This document shows positions 1 through 5,462 of a stretch of DNA of 6,997 nucleotides, one piece after another. The translations under genes and the position numbers were made by a program. The DNA lies in assembly GCA_016786965.1 (NCBI GenBank), contig JAEUVL010000375.1:1-6997 (forward strand), written 5' to 3'. The notes beneath the pieces are model-generated. The model saw only the letters and a program-made list of their open reading frames with translations. It did no database searches and was not told where the DNA came from. Source of the DNA: Chitinophagaceae bacterium (lineage in GTDB: Bacteria; Bacteroidota; Bacteroidia; Chitinophagales; Chitinophagaceae). Every line of letters begins with the position of its first letter. Position 1 is the stretch's first letter.

Positions 1-83
1 TAATTACATGCGGCAAAACACCACATCAGTTGTTCCAGGATATAAAATTTCGGGAGGATTACGACTTCTTAGTCGTTGAATAA
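1..83 (+). CDS. 3' end of an unidentified protein gene (partial)
   Basis: The frame whose first complete codon starts at 3 is open from the window edge to a TAA at 81-83 and gives about 26 residues. The last residues read FREDYDFLVVE, a charged and aromatic composition that looks like a genuine protein C-terminus. A second frame (from 2, stop 77-79) is also open over this short stretch, so the choice rests on composition only. The gene would begin outside the window, and too little is present to name a family. The next possible ORF starts 23 bases after the stop, so the two could share a transcript. Confidence 0.4.
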   Translation, partial: ITCGKTPHQLFQDIKFREDYDFLVVE

Positions 84-106
84 TCAGTCAGTTCGGTTAA
101 CAGTAT

Positions 107-250
107 ATGACCAAACGTACCATTTTTTTCTTATTAGTAAAAACATTTTTGCCGGTTTTTGCAGGGGGGGTGATTTATTGCCTGTTTACCCGCCTGATAA
201 AGCAAAAAGCCCTACATTTGCAACCCCAAAGAACAGCTTCGAGCTGTTAG
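107..250 (+). CDS. Short ORF resembling the N-terminus of a membrane protein; possibly a truncated gene
   Basis: An ATG at 107 opens a 47-residue frame ending at TAG 248-250. Residues 2-4 (TKR) are followed by a hydrophobic stretch from about I6 to F27, which includes the segment FLPVFAGGVIYCLF, then a basic tail (R29, K32, K34). This is the layout of one N-terminal transmembrane helix with a positive cytoplasmic end. The frame closes inside the hairpin and repeat cluster at 232-303, so the original gene may have been longer and been cut short there. A candidate promoter at 213-220 also lies inside it, which counts against the last part being functional. No family is assigned. It may be a chance frame. 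Confidence 0.3.
   Translation: MTKRTIFFLLVKTFLPVFAGGVIYCLFTRLIKQKALHLQPQRTASSC
213..220 (+). promoter_or_regulatory. Candidate Bacteroidota -7 element upstream of tRNA-Leu
   Basis: TACATTTG matches the Bacteroidota sigma-A -7 consensus TAnnTTTG exactly. It is followed by CAACCCC, with a likely start near 226-228, about 80 bases before the tRNA. No good TTTG -33 element sits 19-21 bases upstream, so the site is half-supported. It would drive tRNA-Leu and possibly tig, for which no other promoter is visible. Confidence 0.4.
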
Positions 251-303
251 CTACGAGCTACGAGCCATCCCTCGTAATTCAAAACTTATAACTCGAACTC
301 GTA
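232..303 (+). repeat. Cluster of short inverted and tandem repeats (AGCTACG / TACGAG / CTCGTA)
   Basis: A perfect hairpin AACAGCT (232-238) / AGCTGTT (242-248) is followed by a tandem AGCTACG repeat of about 2.4 copies (249-265). TACGAG occurs at 252-257 and 259-264. Its complement CTCGTA occurs at 271-276 and 298-303, so several alternative stems can form. No T-run follows, so a classic terminator is unlikely. The make-up suggests an intergenic dispersed repeat or a processing/structure element in the tRNA leader. Confidence 0.55.
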
Positions 304-305
304 TT

Positions 306-387
306 CCGGATGTGGTGAAATTGGTAGACACGTCAGACTTAGGATCTGATGCCGTAAGGTGTGGGGGTTCGAGTCCCTCCATCCGGA
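306..387 (+). tRNA. tRNA-Leu, anticodon UAG
   Basis: A complete cloverleaf can be drawn. The acceptor stem is CCGGATG (306-312) with CATCCGG (380-386), and the discriminator A is at 387. The D-arm holds the GAAATTGGTAGACAC sequence usual for tRNA-Leu. The anticodon stem is TCAGA/TCTGA (333-337, 345-349) with loop CTTAGGA, putting anticodon TAG at 340-342. A long class II variable arm (about 350-362) fits leucine. The T-arm is GGGGG-TTCGAGT-CCCTC (363-379) with one G-T pair. The 3' CCA is not encoded (CCT follows), so it must be added by the CCA-adding enzyme. It reads CUN leucine codons. Confidence 0.97.
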
Positions 388-393
388 CCTTTC

Positions 394-450
394 AGGATGA
401 AAAGTTAATAAGATAACAGGGAATGCCAGTTCTTATCAACTTTTCATCCT
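394..450 (+). repeat. Long inverted repeat between tRNA-Leu and tig
   Basis: AGGATGAAAAGTTAATAAG (394-412) is the reverse complement of 432-450 with one mismatch (A407 opposite C437), giving an 18-of-19 stem around a 19-base loop. It begins seven bases after the tRNA. It could stop or process the tRNA transcript, or fold in the tig leader. No uridine run follows, so it is not a textbook intrinsic terminator. The right arm contains one copy of the CTTATCAACTT motif seen elsewhere in the window. Confidence 0.6.
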
Positions 451-467
451 ATTAAACTTATCAACTT
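432..467 (+). promoter_or_regulatory. Twin CTTATCAACTT motifs in the tig leader
   Basis: CTTATCAACTT occurs identically at 432-442 and 457-467, just ahead of the tig ATG at 474. An inverted version, AAGTTAATAAG, lies at 402-412. The same element with Y at position six recurs before clpP1 (2045-2054 and 2103-2113). Bacteroidota ribosomes rely on A/T-rich unstructured leaders rather than a Shine-Dalgarno sequence. The motif may serve translation initiation or may be a shared regulatory element; this is inference. Confidence 0.4.
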
Positions 468-473
468 AATAAA

Positions 474-1850
474 ATGGCAACTGTTACAAAAGAAAACATC
501 GGTCTGCTGCACGAAAAGCTGACAGTGAAACTGGAAAAGACCGATTACCTCCCTTCCTTTGAAAAAGCGCTGAAGGAATACAGCAAAAAAGCAAATATTC
601 CCGGGTTTCGCAAAGGCATGGTGCCTGCCGGGCTTATCAAAAAAATGTATGGCACTTCTTTGTTTACTGATGAAGTATTGAAAACCGTTGACAAAGAACT
701 GATCGGCTACCTGCAAAACGATAAACTGGACATTTTTGCCCAGCCTCTCCCCCTCGAATCTGATTTCAAACAATTGGATGTAAATAATCCATCTGATTAT
801 ACATTCGAGTTCGAAGTAGGTATGAAGCCTGAGTTCACCCTGCCCGACCTGGCCAAAGCAAAAACTACCCGCTATGTAGTGACTGTGACCGATGAAATGG
901 TGAACAATGAAGTGGACCGCCTGCAGAACCGTTATGGTAACATGAAGGATGAAGAAACCGTGACCACGGAAGAGAATGTGCTGAATGTAAATTTTGTGGA
1001 AGCTAATGCTGATGGCAGCGAAGCAGAAGGCGGGATCAAAAAAGACAATTCGATACTGGTAAAATACTTCGCAGAAGGCTTCCGTAAAAACTGGATGGGC
1101 AAGAAAGCGGGCGACGCAGAAACGGTTCAACTACTATCTGCTTTTGATGAAAAAGAAAGAGAGTGGATAATTGGTGACCTGGGCCTGGACAAAGAAGACT
1201 CTGCTGCGGCTGAGAGATATTTCACTATCACTATCACTAAGGTGGGCCTGTTGGAAAAAAGGGAACTGAACGAAGATTTTTTCAACCAGCTTTATCCTAA
1301 CCAGGATGTAAAAACAGAACAGGATTTTCGGGATAAAGTAAAAACAGAAATTCAAAACTACTGGAACAGCCAGGCCAATAACCAGATCCACGACCAGGTG
1401 TTCCATCAGCTGGTGGACCATACTCAAATTGAGTTCCCTGCTGATTTTTTAAAGAAATGGGTAAAATCTCAAGGTGAAACTGCCAAGACCGACGAAGAAG
1501 TGGAAAAAGAATTCCCCACTTTCCTCAGTCAGCTGAAATGGACACTGATCTCAGACAAGATCGTGCAGGACAATGCCATACAAGTAAACCCGGATGAGGT
1601 AAGGGCTTTTGCCAAGCAGCAGCTTTTCAGCTATATGGGCGGTGCTAACCTGAGCGACGACCAGCCCTGGGTAGCTGATTATGTAGAAAAAATGATGAAA
1701 GACAGAAAGTATGTGGAGGATGCCTATAACCGCCTCCAGACACAAAAGATATTTGAATGGGGAGCCACTCAGGTGAAACCAGCCGATAAAGACATCAGTG
1801 CAGAAGAATTCACCAAAATGGTGGAAGAACATCAGCATCACCATCATTAA
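474..1850 (+). CDS. tig: Trigger factor, ribosome-associated folding chaperone
   Basis: 458 residues; E. coli trigger factor is 432. It docks at the ribosomal tunnel exit and shelters nascent chains, and most family members also have peptidyl-prolyl isomerase activity. The N-terminal ribosome-binding domain (about 1-130) carries the signature loop GFRKGMVP at 44-51. A divergent FKBP-like region spans roughly 162-258: GG at 186-187 and the EGFRKNWMGKKAGD segment from 201 align by eye with the FKBP core, but the usual catalytic pattern is weak, so isomerase activity is doubtful. From about 262 to the end is the helical substrate-cradling C-terminal domain, rich in K, E and Q. The protein ends in HQHHHH, an unusual histidine-rich tail. 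The ATG at 474 follows an A/T-rich leader without Shine-Dalgarno. Its position just upstream of the clpP genes matches the common tig-clpP-clpX order. Confidence 0.96.
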   Translation: MATVTKENIGLLHEKLTVKLEKTDYLPSFEKALKEYSKKANIPGFRKGMVPAGLIKKMYGTSLFTDEVLKTVDKELIGYLQNDKLDIFAQPLPLESDFKQLDVNNPSDYTFEFEVGMKPEFTLPDLAKAKTTRYVVTVTDEMVNNEVDRLQNRYGNMKDEETVTTEENVLNVNFVEANADGSEAEGGIKKDNSILVKYFAEGFRKNWMGKKAGDAETVQLLSAFDEKEREWIIGDLGLDKEDSAAAERYFTITITKVGLLEKRELNEDFFNQLYPNQDVKTEQDFRDKVKTEIQNYWNSQANNQIHDQVFHQLVDHTQIEFPADFLKKWVKSQGETAKTDEEVEKEFPTFLSQLKWTLISDKIVQDNAIQVNPDEVRAFAKQQLFSYMGGANLSDDQPWVADYVEKMMKDRKYVEDAYNRLQTQKIFEWGATQVKPADKDISAEEFTKMVEEHQHHHH

Positions 1851-1860
1851 TTAAGTCAAA

Positions 1861-1922
1861 AAGTCCGAAGCATGGAAGTCCGGAAGACTATTTCTTTTCA
1901 AAGAATAGTTCTTTCGGACTTT
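1861..1922 (+). terminator. Stem-loop after tig, probable terminator within an AAGTCCG repeat
   Basis: The 1876-1896 arm pairs with 1901-1921 around a TTCA loop: AAGTCCG/CGGACTT at the base, then a G-T pair, AAGA/TCTT, CTATT/AATAG and CTT/AAG, with single-base bulges at 1893 and 1909. It lies 25 bases after the tig stop. Only a short T-run follows (1920-1922, then CTGGCTTT), so termination strength is uncertain. A second AAGTCCGAAG copy at 1861-1870 precedes the stem as a direct repeat of AAGTCCGGAAG, suggesting a dispersed intergenic element. Confidence 0.55.
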
Positions 1923-1956
1923 CTGGCTTTCAGATACACGACTTTCTGTCAGTGAT

Positions 1957-1987
1957 TTTGCAGTTACACCATTTGGACGGATATTTG
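1957..1987 (+). promoter_or_regulatory. Candidate promoter of clpP1
   Basis: TTTG at 1957-1960, a 19-base spacer, then GATATTTG at 1980-1987. This fits the Bacteroidota TTTG-N19/20-TAnnTTTG consensus with one mismatch (G for the first T). Transcription would start near 1994, giving a clpP1 leader of about 125 bases that contains two CTTATYAACT motifs. Its position just after the tig stem-loop supports separate initiation for clpP1. Confidence 0.45.
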
Positions 1988-2044
1988 ATGATCAGGGAGA
2001 TAGGGTTGAAAAACGGGCCTGTTGAATAGCTGACACAATTGCTT

Positions 2045-2113
2045 CTTATCAACTGTCTTTTTCTTACCCACCCGAAAACGTATCACCCTGTCAACTTTTA
2101 AACTTATTAACTT
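2045..2113 (+). promoter_or_regulatory. clpP1 leader with CTTATYAACT motifs
   Basis: CTTATCAACT at 2045-2054 and CTTATTAACTT at 2103-2113 repeat the element found twice before tig. The second copy is preceded by TCAACTTTTAAA (2091-2102), which also resembles the tig leader (TCAACTTTT at 436-444). The ATG follows eight bases after the second copy. No Shine-Dalgarno sequence is present. Confidence 0.4.
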
Positions 2114-2120
2114 ATAGCTC

Positions 2121-2813
2121 ATGACCTTTAATTCAGAGTTTGAAAAATATGCGGTAAAACACCGTGGCCTTTCGTCCAATACCCTGCACAGCTATGCCTC
2201 TCATATGGTTACGGCAATGACGCCTAATATCATTGAGGAGCGTTCGCTGAATGTGGCAGTAATGGATGTGTACAGCCGCCTGATGATGGACCGTATCATC
2301 TTCCTGGGATACCCTATTAATGATGAGATCGCCAACATTGTTACAGCACAGTTGCTGTTCCTGGACTCATCCGACCGTTCCCGTGATATCAATATGTACA
2401 TCAACAGCCCAGGCGGTAGTGTATATTCAGGCCTGGGAGTGTATGATACCATGCAATATGTAAGTCCTGATATCGCTACTATCTGTATTGGTGTGGCCGC
2501 TTCTATGGCTTGTGTACTGCTGGGAGCAGGCACCAAGGGCAAAAGAGCTGCGTTGAAACATTCCCGCATTATGATGCACCAGCCCAGCGGCGCTATTGGC
2601 GGACAGGCCAGTGATATTGAAATAACCGTGAATGAGATCCGCAAGCTGAAAAAAGAACTGTATGAAGTGGTGAATGTACATACCGGCAAATCGCTCGAGC
2701 AGATCGAAAAAGATTTTGACCGGGACAACTGGATGACGGCCGCCGAAGCCAAAGAGTATGGATTAGTGGATGAAGTGCTGCTGACCAACCCCAGAAAGGT
2801 GAAGAAGGACTAA
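2121..2813 (+). CDS. clpP: ATP-dependent Clp protease proteolytic subunit ClpP, first paralogue
   Basis: 230 residues (E. coli ClpP precursor 207). ClpP subunits form two stacked heptameric rings with the active sites inside; a AAA+ partner such as ClpX feeds in unfolded substrates. The serine-protease triad is complete: S128 in GVAASMA, H153 in MMHQPSG and D202 in DFDRDNWM. The NSPGGSV oxyanion strand lies at 95-101 and the usual YSRLMMDRIIFLG segment at 51-63. The D200-R201 pair next to the catalytic Asp matches the oligomer-sensing contact known from S. aureus ClpP. About 30 residues precede the region equivalent to the mature N-terminus (near TPNIIEE, 34-40). From memory, a similar extension is usual in Bacteroidota ClpP, which supports the ATG at 2121. 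It is probably removed by self-processing. This is the conventional paralogue and the likelier ClpX partner. Confidence 0.95.
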   Translation: MTFNSEFEKYAVKHRGLSSNTLHSYASHMVTAMTPNIIEERSLNVAVMDVYSRLMMDRIIFLGYPINDEIANIVTAQLLFLDSSDRSRDINMYINSPGGSVYSGLGVYDTMQYVSPDIATICIGVAASMACVLLGAGTKGKRAALKHSRIMMHQPSGAIGGQASDIEITVNEIRKLKKELYEVVNVHTGKSLEQIEKDFDRDNWMTAAEAKEYGLVDEVLLTNPRKVKKD

Positions 2814-2910
2814 ACAGCCCTTGTGAGAATGTGCTGATTTGGACAAATGAAATAAAGTACATATCAGGTAAGGATAATTCTCTAAAATCTTATAAAAGAA
2901 ATATTATAAT

Positions 2911-3549
2911 ATGAACCGCAAACAGTATTTATATAACGACTGGAGAGCTGAAGAGGAAGAAGAGGAAAAAGAAGAACGCCCCAAAAGCGACAACGAACTG
3001 GGTATGTTCAATAAAAAATTAGAACGTTATTTTTTTGAAAAAAGAGCTGTGTACCTCTGGGGCGTGGTGGATGATAAAAGCGCCAAAGACATTGTAAGCA
3101 AGCTGTTGCTTCTGGACGCCGATAAGCCCGGAGAAGAGATCAAATTCTATATCAACAGCCCTGGCGGAGTGGTAACCAGCGGTATGGTAATGTATGACAC
3201 CATGCAAATGATCAGCAGCCCGGTAAGCACTATTTGTATGGGACTGGCAGCCTCTATGGGCAGTATCCTGCTGAGTGGTGGCGAAAAAGGGAAGCGCTAC
3301 ATTTTCCCGCATGGGGAAGTCATGATACACCAGCCTTCGCTGGGTGGTTATATTCAGGGCGTAAGTGCCGACCTGGAGATCCAGGCTGAGCAGACCAGGC
3401 GGGTAAAAGAGATCGGTGCCGGTATCCTTGCCAGGAATTGTGGAAAAACCGTAGAACAGATCATGAAGGATTTTGACCGGGATTACTGGATGGATGCACA
3501 GGGAGCCATCAAATATGGCATTGCAGACAAACTGGTAGAAAAACTATAA
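2911..3549 (+). CDS. clpP: ClpP family serine protease subunit, second divergent paralogue
   Basis: 212 residues with a complete triad: S115 in GLAASMG, H140 in MIHQPS and D191 in DFDRDYWM. The oxyanion strand NSPGGVV is at 82-88. It differs from its neighbour in two ways. The N-terminus is highly acidic (E14-E19, then KEE) and leads to ERYFFEKRAVYLWG where ordinary ClpP has the axial-loop and YSRLL-type segment. The handle region after the catalytic His (HQPSLGGYIQGVSADLEI) is two residues longer than in E. coli ClpP. It starts 97 bases after clpP1 with no clear terminator between, so the two are probably co-transcribed. It may form a mixed ClpP1P2 barrel, as in Listeria or Mycobacterium, or a separate protease; which one is not visible from sequence. 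Confidence 0.93.
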   Translation: MNRKQYLYNDWRAEEEEEEKEERPKSDNELGMFNKKLERYFFEKRAVYLWGVVDDKSAKDIVSKLLLLDADKPGEEIKFYINSPGGVVTSGMVMYDTMQMISSPVSTICMGLAASMGSILLSGGEKGKRYIFPHGEVMIHQPSLGGYIQGVSADLEIQAEQTRRVKEIGAGILARNCGKTVEQIMKDFDRDYWMDAQGAIKYGIADKLVEKL

Positions 3550-3569
3550 ACAGCTGATAATAAACAGAT

Positions 3570-3602
3570 AAGGCCTGTTCTGCTATCAGAACAGGCCTTT
3601 TT
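3570..3602 (+). terminator. Strong intrinsic terminator after clpP2
   Basis: AAGGCCTGTTCTG (3570-3582) pairs perfectly over 13 bp with CAGAACAGGCCTT (3587-3599) around a CTAT loop and runs into TTTTT (3598-3602). It lies 20 bases after the clpP2 stop and separates clpP2 from clpX. Confidence 0.93.
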
Positions 3603-3647
3603 GATCTGCTTTCGGGAAATAAACCCGTGCTTGTCCGGGTGGTTTTA

Positions 3648-3655
3648 TAATTTTG
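3648..3655 (+). promoter_or_regulatory. Candidate -7 element of the clpX promoter
   Basis: TAATTTTG is an exact match to TAnnTTTG and lies between the clpP2 terminator and clpX, about 43 bases before the ATG. A proper TTTG at 19-21 bases upstream is missing. A TTG at 3631-3633 is too close (14-base spacer). Just upstream, CGGG (3613-3616), CCCG (3624-3627) and CGGG (3636-3639) could form alternative small stems, perhaps an operator. The terminator upstream makes an independent promoter here necessary. Confidence 0.45.
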
Positions 3656-3698
3656 TGAGTTACGAACACGTTTGTAATCCGTTATACTGTAAGAAAAT

Positions 3699-4949
3699 AT
3701 GGCAAAGAATCCTTTACATTGTTCATTTTGTGGCCGCAGCCGTGATGAGGTGAAGATCCTCATTGCGGGACAGGAAGGACATATTTGTGAAAACTGCGTA
3801 GAGCATGCCCGGGAGATAATTGACCAGGAGCTGACCATTAAAGACGAAAAAGGTACTTCTTCATTCAAACTCAACGTAAAGAAGCCCATTGAGATCAAAA
3901 AATTCCTGGATGAATATGTGATCGGACAGGATGAGGCCAAGAAAACACTGGCCGTAGCCGTGTACAACCACTACAAGCGTTTACAACAAAGAAATACTGA
4001 AAATGCGCCTACTGCCACCAGCGATGTAGAGATAGAAAAGAGCAATATCATTATGGTGGGTGAAACCGGCACGGGTAAAACATTATTGGCCAAAAGCATT
4101 GCCCGCCTGCTGAACGTTCCCTTCACGATTGTTGATGCTACCGTATTCACCGAATCCGGTTACGTAGGTGAAGACGTGGAAAGCATCCTTTCCCGGCTGC
4201 TTCAGGTGTGCAACTACGATGTATCGGCTGCCGAAAGAGGCATCGTTTTCATAGATGAGATTGATAAGATAGCCCGCAAGGGAGATAACCCCTCCATTAC
4301 CCGTGATGTGAGTGGTGAAGGCGTGCAGCAGGGAATGCTGAAACTGCTGGAAGGCTCCGAAGTACTGGTACCGCCACAAGGGGGACGCAAGCACCCGGAA
4401 CAGAAATTAGTAAAGATCAATACACAGAATATCCTCTTTATATGTGGTGGCGCTTTTGATGGCATAGACCGTATCATAGCCCGCAGGGTACAGACCAATA
4501 CGATCGGTTTCAATGTGGACAAAGAACTGCAGGAAGATATGAAGAAGAACCTGCTGCGCTATGTAAATCCGCAGGACCTGAAGGGTTTTGGCCTGATACC
4601 AGAATTACTGGGCCGCTTGCCCGTGGTCACACACCTGGACCCACTGGATGCTGCCACACTCCGCCTCATCCTTACCGAACCAAAGAATGCACTGATCAAA
4701 CAATACCAACGCCTGTTTGAGCTGGAAGGCATCAACCTGACGATCGAACAGGATGTACTCGATTTTATGGTAGAGAAAGCCATAGAATACAAACTGGGTG
4801 CCCGTGGTCTCCGCAGCATCTGTGAAGGCATTCTTACCGACGCTATGTTTGAAATGCCCTCTTCCAAGGAAAAAGAATTTACCCTGGACCTGGAATATGC
4901 CAAACGTAAGTTTGATAAGAGCAAACTGAGTTTGCTGAAAGTGGCGTAA
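3699..4949 (+). CDS. clpX: ATP-dependent Clp protease ATP-binding subunit ClpX
   Basis: 416 residues (E. coli 424). A cytoplasmic AAA+ hexamer that recognises, unfolds and threads substrates into ClpP. The N-terminal zinc-binding domain has its four cysteines C8, C11, C30 and C33. Walker A GETGTGKT is at 121-128, pore-1 loop GYVG at 154-157 and Walker B IVFIDE at 182-187. Pore-2 loop RDVSGEGVQ is at 202-210. The IGF tripeptide that docks onto ClpP is at 269-271. The arginine finger sits in GRLPVV (R306) and sensor II in GARGLRS (R369). Every feature needed for a working unfoldase is present. It has its own candidate promoter after the clpP2 terminator, so its level can differ from that of the peptidase subunits. 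A/T-rich leader, no Shine-Dalgarno. Confidence 0.98.
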   Translation: MAKNPLHCSFCGRSRDEVKILIAGQEGHICENCVEHAREIIDQELTIKDEKGTSSFKLNVKKPIEIKKFLDEYVIGQDEAKKTLAVAVYNHYKRLQQRNTENAPTATSDVEIEKSNIIMVGETGTGKTLLAKSIARLLNVPFTIVDATVFTESGYVGEDVESILSRLLQVCNYDVSAAERGIVFIDEIDKIARKGDNPSITRDVSGEGVQQGMLKLLEGSEVLVPPQGGRKHPEQKLVKINTQNILFICGGAFDGIDRIIARRVQTNTIGFNVDKELQEDMKKNLLRYVNPQDLKGFGLIPELLGRLPVVTHLDPLDAATLRLILTEPKNALIKQYQRLFELEGINLTIEQDVLDFMVEKAIEYKLGARGLRSICEGILTDAMFEMPSSKEKEFTLDLEYAKRKFDKSKLSLLKVA

Positions 4950-4980
4950 ACTATCCCAACCGGCTTTAAAACATCAAAAA

Positions 4981-5448
4981 ATGAACAGGATCACTTTATG
5001 CCTGGGAATATTGCTTTGCTGTTTGGTAAGCTATTCCCAAACAAAAAAACACAGTGATATCCATTTTAGCTTCACTGCAAAAAGGATTAATACGGGCATT
5101 ACAGTAAATGCAACGCTGCATAATCCCTATGCGGATACGGTTTACTTCCTTAGCACTTCATGTGACGGACTGCCCTATTCTCTTCAATTGGATACTGCAA
5201 AATTTACAGCTTCTGCCCGCTTTGTATGTAATGCAAGCTGGCCTGTTATTCTAAAGATTCCGCCTGCCGGTAAACTAGATTTCGCTGCATACTTAACCAG
5301 CAGGAAAAAAGAAAATGAATTGAAATTAGGCTTTGACTTTTACGAAGTCGGTCCCTCGTTTGATACTAACGTCCAGGGGCTTAACGTTCATAACCGGGAA
5401 GCCGCACACAGGAATGTTATCTGGGCTAATGTGTGTAGATTTGAATAA
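4981..5448 (+). CDS. Small secreted protein of unknown function
   Basis: 155 residues. Residues 1-20 form a Sec signal peptide: N2-R3, a hydrophobic core I4-V16 and a probable signal peptidase I site near SYS-Q (19/20). C13-C14 lie within the hydrophobic core and do not form a lipobox. The mature part is about 135 residues with alternating polar/hydrophobic strands, for example GITVNATLHNPYADTVYFL (39-57), which looks like an immunoglobulin-like beta-sandwich; the fold is inferred. Cysteines C61, C83 and C152 remain after cleavage, so one disulfide is possible with one left over. The gene begins 31 bases after clpX with no terminator between, so readthrough is possible, but no functional link to ClpXP is evident because this protein is exported. 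A 48-residue gene follows 14 bases later. Confidence 0.8.
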   Translation: MNRITLCLGILLCCLVSYSQTKKHSDIHFSFTAKRINTGITVNATLHNPYADTVYFLSTSCDGLPYSLQLDTAKFTASARFVCNASWPVILKIPPAGKLDFAAYLTSRKKENELKLGFDFYEVGPSFDTNVQGLNVHNREAAHRNVIWANVCRFE

Positions 5449-5462
5449 ATAATTAAACAAAA

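Noticed and set aside
76..291. 71-residue plus-strand frame beginning at a TTG
   Set aside because: No ATG, no hydrophobic or domain-like pattern, and it runs through the repeat cluster up to the tRNA. The other frame starting at 107 is more protein-like.
444..1130. 228-residue minus-strand frame opposite tig
   Set aside because: Antisense shadow of the trigger factor gene; rich in F/H/I from complementing K/E/N codons, with no recognisable domain.
1964..2179. 71-residue minus-strand frame overlapping the clpP1 leader and start
   Set aside because: It covers the candidate promoter and leader of clpP1 and has no protein-like features.
2201..2788. 195-residue minus-strand frame opposite clpP1, with similar frames opposite clpP2 and clpX
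   Set aside because: They lie entirely within well-supported genes and have shadow-like composition (S/R/I rich) without motifs.
2814..2910. Separate promoter for clpP2 (TTTG at 2838 with TACATATC at 2858)
   Set aside because: Spacer of only 16 bases and a poor -7 match; co-transcription with clpP1 is simpler.
1923..3698. CIRCE or other heat-shock operator near tig, clpP or clpX
   Set aside because: No TTAGCACTC-N9-GAGTGCTAA-like palindrome is present in the intergenic segments.
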